The notes under the pieces are model-generated. The model had not been told where the DNA came from. It did not search any database and saw only the letters and a list, made by a program, of their open reading frames with translations. Positions 42,967-51,157 of a DNA stretch of 64,000 bases are shown here, piece after piece. Position 1 is the first letter of the stretch, and every line of letters starts with the position of its first letter. A program made the translations under genes and the position numbers. This DNA is from Saccharothrix saharensis. Lineage in GTDB: Bacteria > Actinomycetota > Actinomycetes > Mycobacteriales > Pseudonocardiaceae. Location of the stretch: assembly GCF_006716745.1 (NCBI RefSeq), contig NZ_VFPP01000001.1:7327386-7391385 (forward strand). Reading direction: 5' to 3'.

Positions 42967-43671
42967 ATGACCCAGCCGAAAGTCGTCTCGCGTGCGGAGT
43001 GGTTGGAGGCGCGCAAAGCGCTGCTGGAGAAGGAGAAAGAGGTCACGCGCGCCCGCGACATGATCGCGGAGGAACGCCGGAAGCTGCCGATGGTCAAGGT
43101 GGAGAAGGACTACACCTTCGAAGGGCCCGGCGGCAGCCGGCTCACGCTGCTCGACCTGTTCGAGGGCCGCCGCCAGCTGATCGTCCGGCACTACATGTTC
43201 AGCCCCGGCGCCAAGGAGGGCTGCATCGGCTGCTCGATGCAGGCGGACAGCGTCGGCGAGCTCGCCCACATGTGGGCCCGCGACACCACGTTCGTCATGA
43301 TCTCGCGCGCGCCGGTGGCCGACTTCGAGCCGTTCAAGCAGCGCATGGGCTGGAACATCCCGTGGTACTCGTCGTTCGGCAGCGACTTCAACTACGACTA
43401 CGAGGTCTCCACCGAGATGGGCGAGTCGCCGGGGGTCAGCGCGTTCTACCGCGAGGGCGACGACGTCTTCTTCACCTACTCGATCTTCGACCGCGGCGGG
43501 GACATCTTCAAGAGCTTCTACAACTACCTCGACATCACCCACCTCGGTCGGCAGGAGGAGCAGCTCGACCACCCGTGGGACTGGTGGCGCTTCAAGGACA
43601 CCTACGACGCCGAGGAGTCGCACGGGCCGGGCGACAACTGGTGGAACGGCACCAGGTACCAGCAGGCGTAG
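42967..43671 (+). CDS. DUF899 thioredoxin-like protein
   Basis: A 234-residue protein of the DUF899 family, a thioredoxin-fold branch. The characteristic start is VVSRAEWLEARKALLEKEKEVTRARD. A GCIGCSM motif (CxxC, about residues 79-82) sits where thioredoxins carry their active site. The DWWRFKDTYD region near the end is typical. ATG has AAGGAG upstream. In an enediyne region a CxxC protein could take part in thiol chemistry or protection from the activated product, but this is inference. DUF899 proteins also occur outside such clusters. Confidence 0.85.
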   Translation: MTQPKVVSRAEWLEARKALLEKEKEVTRARDMIAEERRKLPMVKVEKDYTFEGPGGSRLTLLDLFEGRRQLIVRHYMFSPGAKEGCIGCSMQADSVGELAHMWARDTTFVMISRAPVADFEPFKQRMGWNIPWYSSFGSDFNYDYEVSTEMGESPGVSAFYREGDDVFFTYSIFDRGGDIFKSFYNYLDITHLGRQEEQLDHPWDWWRFKDTYDAEESHGPGDNWWNGTRYQQA

Positions 43672-43816
43672 CCGCGGGCGGCCGGGCCGACCCGATCGAC
43701 GTCTTGTGAGCGCGGGAGCAGGGCCGGCGCACGGCCCGGCACCCGCGCTCGCGTCGTACCCGCCCGGGCGGGGCGTGACGTCCTCCGCACCCCCACGACG
43801 ACGAGGAGCACGGCCG

Positions 43817-44509
43817 ATGCCGGGAACGAGCCGGGTGCGGGTCACCGACGACATCGCCTACCGCACCGTCCGGGAGAACTTCGCGGCACTGCTGGCCGAA
43901 CCGGGGGCCCGCGCGGACGTCCGGCTCCCGGCGTGTCCGGAGTGGACGGTCCGCGACGTCGTGGCGCACATGGTGGACAACGTGCTGACGGCGTTGCGCC
44001 GGGCGTCCGTCGCACCGCCGGAAGTCCCCGCCGCCGACGCGTCACCCGGGGAGCTGCTCGACGCCTGGCTGCGGCTGGGCGAGGGCCTGGACGTGCACCT
44101 GCACGCCAACGACGGCGAACGCGGACCCGCGGTGCTGGTGATGGACGCGTTCACCCACGAGGTCGACCTGCGGTACGCGCTCGGCGCGCCCGTGCCCGCC
44201 GAGCACGTCGCCTACCGGCGCTCGCTCGGCCTGCTGACCGCCGGGTTCGGCGAGTCGGTGCGCGCGCACGGCCTGCCGTCGGTCCGCGTGCTGTGCGACG
44301 GCGCCGAGTGGGTCTGCGGCGCGGGCGCGCCCGCGGTGACGCTCGTCGCGTCGCGGCACGACGCGCACCGCGCGCTGGCCGGGCGTCGCAGCCACGTCCA
44401 GCTCACCGCGATGGACTGGAGCGACGACCCGCGACGGTGGCTGCCCGCGTTCACGTGGGGCCCGTTCACCCCGCCCGCCGAGCCGGGTGACGCGCTCAGC
44501 GCGGGCTAG
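43817..44509 (+). CDS. Putative mycothiol-dependent maleylpyruvate isomerase-like protein
   Basis: A 230-residue protein with the MDMPI N-terminal DinB-like bundle: PACPEWTVRDVVAHMVDN (residues about 40-57), a metal-binding His, and the second conserved motif VMDAFTHEVDLRYALG. The C-terminal part is a small alpha/beta domain. Family members use mycothiol as cofactor or substrate for isomerisation or detoxification. In this setting it might handle an electrophilic or reactive product. Its last 14 bases overlap the convergent TetR gene. Confidence 0.82.
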   Translation: MPGTSRVRVTDDIAYRTVRENFAALLAEPGARADVRLPACPEWTVRDVVAHMVDNVLTALRRASVAPPEVPAADASPGELLDAWLRLGEGLDVHLHANDGERGPAVLVMDAFTHEVDLRYALGAPVPAEHVAYRRSLGLLTAGFGESVRAHGLPSVRVLCDGAEWVCGAGAPAVTLVASRHDAHRALAGRRSHVQLTAMDWSDDPRRWLPAFTWGPFTPPAEPGDALSAG

Positions 44510-45188
44510 CGACCGCCTCGGCCGGCTCCGGGTCGGCCTCCACCTCGCGCCGCCTGCGCTTCCGGGAGGCCGTCATCGAGGCCGACACCGACCGGGGGTC
44601 GTCGCCGACGCCGAGCAGCAGGCTGTTCAGGATCGTGTCGTAGCAGCGGTCTGCGTCGACCGGGTCGATCAGGTAGCCGCCGAGCTCGAGGTTGACCAGG
44701 CCGTGCGTGGCGATCCACATCTCGTGCGCGATCAGGATCGGGTCGTCGCGGCGGAACCGGCCCGCCTCGATGCAGCGGGTGGCGCAGTCCACGACGGTGA
44801 GCAGCGTGTACCGGCCGAACTGGCGGTCGGACTCGGTGAGCGAGAACCCGGCCAGCGACTGCCCGCCGAACATCACCGCGTACAGGTGGGAGTTCGCCTT
44901 GGCGTTCTGCCGGTAGGCGTAGCCGAGCACGGCCATGTCCGCGACCGGGTCGTCGGTCCGGCGCACCTGCGCGAACTGGCGCTCCAGCCGGGAGAAGCCC
45001 TCGTGCACCATCTCCCGGACCAGGCCGCTCATGCTGCCGAAGTGCGTGTAGACGGCCATCGTCGACGTGCCGGCCTCGGCCGCGATCTTCCTGGTGGACA
45101 GCGCCTCGGCGCCGTGCTCGGCCAGCAGCCTCGCGGCGATGTCGACGAGCGCGGCACGGGTTTCGGGATCCAGCTTGCGAGGACTCAC
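44496..45188 (-). CDS. TetR-family regulator
   Basis: A 230-residue protein. The HTH is ALSTRKIAAEAGTSTMAVYTHFGSMSGLVREMV and the ligand domain is of the TetR_C WHG type (EMWIATHGLVNLELGG). A basic RKRRRREVEADPEPAE tail is unusual. GTG at 45188 is the natural start; a TTG 18 bases earlier would put the N-terminus nearly leaderless. A palindromic operator lies just upstream. It may control the neighbouring mycothiol-type enzyme or cluster efflux. Confidence 0.87.
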   Translation of the reverse strand: MSPRKLDPETRAALVDIAARLLAEHGAEALSTRKIAAEAGTSTMAVYTHFGSMSGLVREMVHEGFSRLERQFAQVRRTDDPVADMAVLGYAYRQNAKANSHLYAVMFGGQSLAGFSLTESDRQFGRYTLLTVVDCATRCIEAGRFRRDDPILIAHEMWIATHGLVNLELGGYLIDPVDADRCYDTILNSLLLGVGDDPRSVSASMTASRKRRRREVEADPEPAEAVASPR

Positions 45189-45663
45189 CTTGACAGTGTT
45201 GCACAACGCCGTTATTCTTAGTGTAACGTTGTTATGCTAAAAGTGTGGCAATCGTGTGATACGTGTGCCCCGATCGGAGGTCGGCGACCACGTCGCCGTG
45301 GTCGTGATCGCGTTCGGACTCGCCCTCGGATCGCCCGGAACGGCCGAGTCGCCGCGGGTGGATGGCAGGGGGTTCGGGGACGTGTCCGCGCTGACGGGCT
45401 TCGCGGCTGGGCGGGTGCACGGCGACCGCCGCGGCACGGCGTCCACGGCATCCCCGCGCGCGGTGACGCAGCGCAGCGGTCGCGCGCGACCGTCCGGGTC
45501 GGGCTCGTCGGGCCGTTCGGCTTGCCGAACCGGCACGCGGTCGGTTCTTGCGCACCGGCCGGTCGGCTCGGCGGGAAACCGTGATGTGACAGGCACAACG
45601 CTGCGCAGTCCGTCCACTCCGGACCCTCGCGGTGGTGCGTCGGCGTCGGTGGCCGGCCGGGTG
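45189..45663. other. TetR upstream region
   Basis: This stretch holds the operator-like palindrome 45210-45228 and, next to it, AACGTTGTTATGCTAAAAG. The remaining about 420 bp show no gene. The terminator of the 65-residue gene begins at 45664. Confidence 0.5.
45210..45228. promoter_or_regulatory. Putative TetR operator
   Basis: CGTTATTCTTAGTGTAACG is an imperfect 19-bp palindrome 22 bp upstream of the regulator start. The DNA here is much richer in A/T than the surroundings, as expected for a promoter. Confidence 0.5.
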
Positions 45664-45702
45664 GGGCGAGGCAGCGGTCGGGGGATTGCCGCTGCCTCGC
45701 CC
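45664..45702 (-). terminator. Perfect 14-bp hairpin after the 65-residue gene
   Basis: GGGCGAGGCAGCGG / CCGCTGCCTCGCCC with an 11-base loop, 17 bp beyond the stop of the small minus-strand gene. It is well placed to end that transcript. Confidence 0.75.
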
Positions 45703-45719
45703 GTGGTGGAGCAGACGAC

Positions 45720-45917
45720 TCAGTTCGCCGACTTCTCCTCCACCACCGCGGGCGCCATCGTCGAGCCGGCCTGGGGTGCCGACTCCGCGATGGGCTTGAG
45801 GACGCGGATCAGCCCGGCGGCCGCGGTGAGGGCCGGCCGGGTGGGCGACGACGGGGGTGCGGGGTCGGCGGAGCCGCGGGCGACCGCCAGGCCGCCGCTG
45901 CGCGCGTCTGCACTCAT
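45720..45917 (-). CDS. 65-residue peptide of unknown function, monocistronic
   Basis: MSADARSGGLAVARG..., a 65-residue peptide with a Pro/Ser/Ala-rich middle, a short hydrophobic stretch (LTAAAGLIRVLKPIAES) and a C-terminal VVEEKSAN. The ATG is preceded by GGAAGG at 6-base spacing. A possible promoter (TTAGTG, 17 bases, TAGGGA) lies about 120 bp upstream near 46030-46060. A perfect hairpin follows the stop. These signals together argue that it is a real gene. No family is recognised. It has no Cys and no clear signal peptide. A precursor peptide, a small regulator or a resistance-type binder are all possible. Confidence 0.55.
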   Translation of the reverse strand: MSADARSGGLAVARGSADPAPPSSPTRPALTAAAGLIRVLKPIAESAPQAGSTMAPAVVEEKSAN

Positions 45918-47007
45918 TCCTGCCTTCCCCGGTGTCGGCGTCGAGCCGGTCTGGTGGCTTCGGCGCGCCCGGTTCGATGTGGGGCGCGCTCGCGGCTCCG
46001 GCCGGTCGCGGGGATGTAAGGGAACCATCCCTAGCGTCTTGTCGGCCACACTAATGCAGGCGCATCGGACGGGCAAGGTCGGCACCAGCGCGGTCTCCCC
46101 GCGGCAAATGGATGAGGTGGCTCGGGGAAGTCGCGCATCGCACCGGGTAGTCGGCTCGGTGATGCCGGTGTTCGTCCGGCGTGGTCGTCGTTCCGGTCCG
46201 CGCCGACGCCTGCGGGATCCCGATGTGGAAGCCGGTTCCCGTCCTCCGATTGCGCCGGGCGCGAGCAGATCAGGCTGGTGGGGTAATGGTGTCGTTCGGA
46301 TGCGCTGAATGGCGTCGGATCGGACACGGTGTGCGTCTTCGGGGGAATTGCCGTTGCGCATTGCAGGTGACGGTTCGTCCTGTTCGGCGCGGATGCGGTC
46401 GCGGCGGGTGGTGGTCACGCGTCGCGATGGCGCGGAGGGGGCCGGTTCCGGCGCGGTCGGCAGGTGTGCGGGTGGCCGGTGGCGGGTACGGGGTGGGGTG
46501 ACGGCCGCATCACCGCGATCGACCTGCGGGCACGGTCGACGGGAGCGGCGAAGGGCGCCCCGGGTCGCGATCGGGCGCCCGGCGTGCGGTCGCGCCCGCC
46601 GTTCCCGGCGGTACACCCCGGGCGGTCACGCTCCGTGGTGGACGATGGGCCACCTCGGCGATCGGGTGCCGTCGCGCTGGACTGCGCGGTCGTACCGGTT
46701 GCCCGCAACGGCTGATAGCCGTCTCACAGATTGCGGTACTGGTTCCGGGTAATTACCTGTGGCCCGACGCCCTGATAGCGTCCTTCTCGCTGCGGAGTTA
46801 TGGGGGCTCCGCACAAAGGCCATCTGGGGTGGTGGAGATCGGCAAAAGAGCAGTATCCGCCGTATTCACGAAAAAGCGGGAAGACGTGTTCGCGCCGCGT
46901 CGTCGCGGCTTTCTTCCGGACCGCGACCAGCCGGTACGCCTTTGTCCGGCCGTGGTGGCGCCGTGCCGCGAACCGTCCGACCGCGATTCAGGCCGAAAGG
47001 AACGACC
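45918..47007. other. Long region without genes before AraC regulator 2
   Basis: About 1.09 kb. The left end holds the promoter of the 65-residue gene, with an AGGGATGGTTCCCTT inverted repeat near 46020-46035. The right end (46700-47000) is the regulator 2 upstream region with GAGTTATGGGG near 46794. No coding frame with actinomycete codon bias is seen. Confidence 0.5.
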
Positions 47008-47754
47008 GTGCACGATGCCGTCCAGCGCGCCATCACCATGATGCGTGCGAACTACTATGAACCACTCACGTTGCGCGATGTCGCGGGCGCCGCACTGGTC
47101 AGTCCCTTCCACTTCTCCCGCCTGTTCCACGCGGCGGTCGGCGTGCCGCCGGGCCGGTACCTGACGGCGGTCCGATTATTCGAGGCCAAACGGTTGCTGC
47201 TGACCACGTGGATGAACGTCGCCGACATCGTCGCCACCATCGGGTACAGCAGCGTGGGCACCTTCACGACCAGGTTCACCCGTGCGGTCGGCCTCTCGCC
47301 GACCCAGTACCGCAACCCGGAGGTCAGCGGCCTGCTCGCGGCCGTCGCGCTGCCCGACTTCGACAACCCGCTGGAGACCGGCTCGCCGGTCTTCGACGCG
47401 ATGCCGGTGCCCCGCTTCGGCGGCAGCGGCTCCCCGGTCGGCACGCTGGAGGTGGCGGCGGCGGACGACGCGTCCGAGGTCACCGTCGGTGTCATCGACG
47501 ACCTGATCCCGCGCAGCGCGCCGGCGGCGAGCACCCTCGTCGACGGGCCGCGCGGGCCCGAGCTCGTCGTCGGGGCCGCGGCCACCCGATGCGTCGCGGT
47601 CGCGCTGCGCGGCCCGAACCCGCCGGCCGGCCTGGCGTTCGCGGGCGGGGTGAGCCACGCGATCACCGTCGGCGCGGGACAGCACCTGCGGGTCGGCGTC
47701 CGGATGCGCGACCGGGCACCGGCGCCGGTCCCGGTCGGCACAGGTCGGCGGTGA
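47008..47754 (+). CDS. AraC-type regulator 2, N-terminal HTH
   Basis: A 248-residue paralogue of regulator 1. The HTH pair is at residues about 15-100 (LTLRDVAGAALVSPFHFSRLFHAAVGVPPGRYLTAVRLFEAKRLLLTTW... VADIVATIGYSSVGTFTTRFTRAVG). The C-terminal domain is the most diverged of the three: it is beta-rich but lacks the FPD/QGEP core seen in regulators 1 and 3. GTG at 47008 follows AAAGGAA. It precedes the short unbL copy by 105 bp and may be in its operon. Confidence 0.83.
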   Translation: MHDAVQRAITMMRANYYEPLTLRDVAGAALVSPFHFSRLFHAAVGVPPGRYLTAVRLFEAKRLLLTTWMNVADIVATIGYSSVGTFTTRFTRAVGLSPTQYRNPEVSGLLAAVALPDFDNPLETGSPVFDAMPVPRFGGSGSPVGTLEVAAADDASEVTVGVIDDLIPRSAPAASTLVDGPRGPELVVGAAATRCVAVALRGPNPPAGLAFAGGVSHAITVGAGQHLRVGVRMRDRAPAPVPVGTGRR

Positions 47755-47859
47755 CGTGCGCGGACCGGCGCGCAAGCGTGGAGCAGACCGGGTCGGACCG
47801 CCGGGGCATCCTCGGACGAACTGCCACCCGCCGTGGCCGGAGCGTGACGGGAGAACGAG

Positions 47860-48666
47860 TTGACCACCCTCTACCGGTCGCTGCGCGTGCTGACCCCGGC
47901 GATGTCGGAGACGAAGCCCTCGGTGCGCGGGTTCCACGGGAAGACGTCCGCGTCGACGGACCTGCTGGAAACCGTCGGCCGGGTGTTCCTCACCGGCCGG
48001 GCCCGCGCGCACGACTACATGGTGCACGTGGGCATCGGCTGGGCGCCGGCCCGGGTGCCGGGGTTCCGCTGGAGCGCGGTCACCGCGAACGTGACCGACG
48101 AGCTGGTCCAGTGGCTCGTGCTCGACGGCTACGGGTTCCACCAGGCGTACTTCCACCCGGACCGGTACGTGCGCGGGCAGTACCGGGAGCGGCGGTTCCC
48201 GTGGCCCGCGGGCGGTCCCGGGTGGTACGTCGACCGGGCCATCGACCAGGGGATCGGCCGCGCGCTGTGGTTCGTCGCGGGCACGGACCCGGCGGTCGCG
48301 GCCGACCTGATCGACGGGTTCGCGCCGGACCGGCGGGCCGACCTCTACAGCGGTGCCGGGCTCGCCGCCACCTACGCCGGCGGCGTCGAGCGGCACGAGC
48401 TGGAGCTGTTGTGGGCACGGGCGGGCGAGCACCGGCCGCTGGTCGCCCAGGCGGCGGCGTTCGCGGCCACCGCGCGGGTCCGGGCCGGTCTCGCCGTGCC
48501 GCACAACGAACTGGCGACCCGGGTGTTCTGCGGCATGTCCGTGGCGGAGGCCTCGGAGGTCAGCGTGCGCACCCGGCCGAGCGGGCCGGTCGGCGGCGAC
48601 GTGCCGGCGTACGAGGTGTGGCGGCAGCGGATCGCGGACGAGTTCCGCGCGTCGGGCCGGGCTTGA
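47860..48666 (+). CDS. Shortened UnbL/E3-like (DUF1702) protein
   Basis: A 268-residue DUF1702 protein clearly related to the intact UnbL at 52.5 kb. Against it, about 56 residues are missing between FLEG and a second FLEG: the copy reads VFLTGRARAHDYMVHVGIGWAPARVP. The loss is in frame and the rest is well conserved (DGYGFHQAYFH, IDQGIGRALWF, YAGGVE, YEVWRQRIADEF). A TTG start with GGGAG upstream is needed. It may retain function or be a decaying paralogue. UnbL/E3 is an enediyne core-cassette protein whose reaction is unknown. Confidence 0.82.
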   Translation: MTTLYRSLRVLTPAMSETKPSVRGFHGKTSASTDLLETVGRVFLTGRARAHDYMVHVGIGWAPARVPGFRWSAVTANVTDELVQWLVLDGYGFHQAYFHPDRYVRGQYRERRFPWPAGGPGWYVDRAIDQGIGRALWFVAGTDPAVAADLIDGFAPDRRADLYSGAGLAATYAGGVERHELELLWARAGEHRPLVAQAAAFAATARVRAGLAVPHNELATRVFCGMSVAEASEVSVRTRPSGPVGGDVPAYEVWRQRIADEFRASGRA

Positions 48667-48742
48667 CGGACCGTCGGCGCGCGTCGGGGGAGTCGGGGTC
48701 CTCGCCGCGACCGCTTGGAGCGAGTAAACTGGAGGGACTGTT

Positions 48743-49510
48743 GTGCAGACTGCGGTAGAGCGGGCGATCGACACGATGTGGAGCCGCTACCACGAGCCGC
48801 TTTCACTGGCCGACATGGCGGACACCGCGATATTGAGCAAGTTCTACTTCTCCCGGGTGTTCCGGACGCTGACCGGCACCTCGCCCGGCCGGTTCCTCAC
48901 CGCGATCCGGCTCACCAAGGCCAAGCAGCTGCTGCTGGAGACGTCGTCGAGCGTCACCGAGATCTCGTACATGGTGGGCTACAACAGCCTCGGCACGTTC
49001 ACCAGCCGCTTCACCCGCAGCGTCGGCGTGCCGCCCGCGCGGTACCGCGCCCTGTCGCGCGGCGGCGTCCTGCCGCCGTCCTCGTTGTCCGGGCCCGCGC
49101 GGGGCACGCCGGCCGGGTCGGTGGCCGGGTGGGTCGGCGTGCCGGAGACCGGGACGCCGGTGCGCGTGTACGTGGGTGCGTTCAAGGACCCGATCGCGCA
49201 GGGCATGCCGGTGGCGTGCGACATCCGCGACGGCGCGGGACCGTACCGGCTGGAGGCGATGCCGGAGGGCCGCTTCTACCTCCGGGCGGCCGTGGTCGCG
49301 CTCGACGACCTGGACCCGAACCCGTCGAAGCGGCGGCCGCTGTTCGTCGGCGGGGCCGAGGCGGCGTCCGTGCGGGCGGGCCGGACGGCGGAGGCGGACA
49401 TCGAGACCAGGTCGGCGTGCGCGCTGGACCTGCCGATCCTGCTCGCGCTGCCCGAACTGGACACCCGCGCTCCGTCCGACGTCGGACTGGCCGTGCCGGC
49501 GCCCCGCTAG
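48743..49510 (+). CDS. AraC-type regulator 3, N-terminal HTH
   Basis: A 255-residue paralogue of regulators 1 and 2. The HTH is at residues about 15-100 (LSLADMADTAILSKFYFSRVFRTLTGTSPGRFLTAIRLTKAKQLLLETSSSVTEISYMVGYNSLGTFTSRFTRS). The C-terminal domain (VYVGAFKDPIAQGMPVACDI, then PEGRFYLRAAVVAL) matches regulator 1. GTG at 48743 follows GGAGGG. It is transcribed with the short unbL copy upstream and the small membrane protein downstream. Confidence 0.85.
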   Translation: MQTAVERAIDTMWSRYHEPLSLADMADTAILSKFYFSRVFRTLTGTSPGRFLTAIRLTKAKQLLLETSSSVTEISYMVGYNSLGTFTSRFTRSVGVPPARYRALSRGGVLPPSSLSGPARGTPAGSVAGWVGVPETGTPVRVYVGAFKDPIAQGMPVACDIRDGAGPYRLEAMPEGRFYLRAAVVALDDLDPNPSKRRPLFVGGAEAASVRAGRTAEADIETRSACALDLPILLALPELDTRAPSDVGLAVPAPR

Positions 49511-49540
49511 TCGCGCCGTTCCCACACCTGGAGGTGGTCG

Positions 49541-49756
49541 GTGCACCGCGCCGGTTCCGGTAAGTGGCCGCGCCAACCCGCCGCCCTCGCCGCGCTGCTC
49601 ACCCTCGTGGGGGCGGGCGGCGTGCTCGGGTGGCGGATCGGCGCGTGGGTCGGGGTGGCCGTCGGCGCGGGCGTGGGGCTGGTGGTCGCGGCGCTGCTGG
49701 GGATCGCGGTCGACCGGCTGGTCTCGCCACCCGGGCGGCGGCGCGTGCGGGACTGA
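49541..49756 (+). CDS. Small two-helix membrane protein
   Basis: A 71-residue protein with two hydrophobic, Gly/Ala/Val-rich segments (about 13-31 and 34-58) and basic ends. GTG at 49541 has GGAGGTGG upstream, 5 bases away. No family is recognised. Its position 30 bp after regulator 3 suggests the same transcript. Confidence 0.6.
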   Translation: MHRAGSGKWPRQPAALAALLTLVGAGGVLGWRIGAWVGVAVGAGVGLVVAALLGIAVDRLVSPPGRRRVRD

Positions 49757-49942
49757 CGGGATCGTTCGCGGCACGGGGTTTCGGGCCGAGTGCCGAGATC
49801 GCGGCCGGGTGCGGGAGTGACGAGAACGCTTGCGGGTCGGCGGTTCCGGCCGAACGACCGGAGCGCGCGCCCGCCGCACCCGCCGGTCCGGCTCGTGCGA
49901 GCGGCTCCGATCGTCGCCGACCGGAGCCACCGGCGCGTTCCG

Positions 49943-51028
49943 TCACTCGGGCGTGGTGCTCGCCGCGGGCGGTCGTGGTGCGTCCTCGGGGCGGAACCTC
50001 ATCCAGCTCCCCACCCGGCGTGCGGCGGCCAGGCTGGACCACGAGGTCAGGTCGATCAGGGACCGGTCGTCAGGGCTGCCCGCGCGGAAGCGGTCCAGGA
50101 CGGACTGGTCGATCTGGTACGACGCCAGCGCCGTGAGCAGGGCCAGGCGCCCGGCGTCCCGCTGGTCCGCCGCGAGCCCGGCGACGGCGTCCTCGACCCA
50201 CGCGCGGCTCACGCCCATCGGCCTGCCGTCCCAGTGCTCCAGGTGCTCCAGCACCAGCGAGCGCACCTCGGCCGGCACCGAACGCCGACCCGCACCCTCG
50301 ATGGCGGCGGCCCCGCGCGCGTACGCGCCGGCGATGGCGGCGTGCCCCTCGGCCCACTTCATGTCCTCGGGCAGCGGCGCGTCCGGCAGCAGGTCGAGCG
50401 ACGCGCCCGGGCGCGGGCCCTGGCGCTCGGCCGACTTGATCAGCCACACCAGGACCCGGCGCACGACGGTCATCGACGCGGCCGGCGCACCCGGTGGCAG
50501 TGGCAGCTCGCCCAGGAAGATGTTCACCATCCGGTTGAGGTACTGCAGCACGACCGCCGTGCCGACCATCTCCGCCGCCTGCTCCACCGGGAACGGCACG
50601 GGGTGCCCGGCCCCCTCGTCCGGCGTGGCGTTCGCGGTCGCCCACGCGGCGGCGGCCCGCGCCTCCGGTTCCCGCAGCGCGCCGTCGTGGTAGCCCACCA
50701 GGTCGATCAGCATCGACGAGTGCATCGAGATGCAGAACGGGCAGTTGTTGGTCTCCGACACCGCGGTGGACACCGCTTCCTTCTGCGCGCGCGGCGCCGT
50801 GCCGGGCACGAGCAGCGTCTCCCGCAGCATCAACCACGCGCCCGCCAGCACGTCCGGTGACGGCGCGTGCAGGGCGATCGGCGGTGCGAGCACGCCGAAG
50901 TCCCGCTCCAGCTCCCGGTACACCCGGGCCACCTTCTCGTCGGCCGCGCCGTACCTCACCGCGCGCACCTGCCGGACCTGCGCGGTGGAGAGACCGCGCA
51001 AGCCGGCCTGTACCAATGTCGCTCGCAT
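49943..51028 (-). CDS. AhpD/carboxymuconolactone-decarboxylase-like CxxC protein
   Basis: A 361-residue protein, longer than ordinary AhpD (about 170-200). The N-terminal half has the AhpD-fold active site NNCPFCISMH (Cys96, Cys99, His103), where the thiol pair reduces peroxides in AhpD. The C-terminal half is helical and may be a second, degenerate AhpD-fold repeat. ATG at 51028 follows GGAGGA. It is the last gene of the unbL-P450 operon, 129 bp after the P450. A role in thiol redox or in tailoring of the enediyne is inferred. Confidence 0.8.
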   Translation of the reverse strand: MRATLVQAGLRGLSTAQVRQVRAVRYGAADEKVARVYRELERDFGVLAPPIALHAPSPDVLAGAWLMLRETLLVPGTAPRAQKEAVSTAVSETNNCPFCISMHSSMLIDLVGYHDGALREPEARAAAAWATANATPDEGAGHPVPFPVEQAAEMVGTAVVLQYLNRMVNIFLGELPLPPGAPAASMTVVRRVLVWLIKSAERQGPRPGASLDLLPDAPLPEDMKWAEGHAAIAGAYARGAAAIEGAGRRSVPAEVRSLVLEHLEHWDGRPMGVSRAWVEDAVAGLAADQRDAGRLALLTALASYQIDQSVLDRFRAGSPDDRSLIDLTSWSSLAAARRVGSWMRFRPEDAPRPPAASTTPE

Positions 51029-51157
51029 CGAAATCGGTTCCTCCGCCGGCGCTTCAGGGATCAGGAAGAATCACAGCGTAATGGCTTCCGGGGTCGGTCC
51101 GTGAGGTTTCGCGCCCGGGTTCGGCCGTCCGGCGCTTCGGTGCCGCAGCCCGGGGGG

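Noticed and set aside
45256-46308. 350-codon plus-strand frame over the 65-residue gene
   Set aside because: Composition is Arg/Gly/Ser-rich without domain signals, its start lacks a ribosome binding site, and it runs through the terminator hairpin. The minus-strand 65-codon frame fits the local signals better.
47860-48666. Short unbL copy considered a pseudogene
   Set aside because: The reading frame is intact, conserved blocks on both sides of the deletion are preserved and a usable start exists. Function is uncertain but it is not demonstrably broken.
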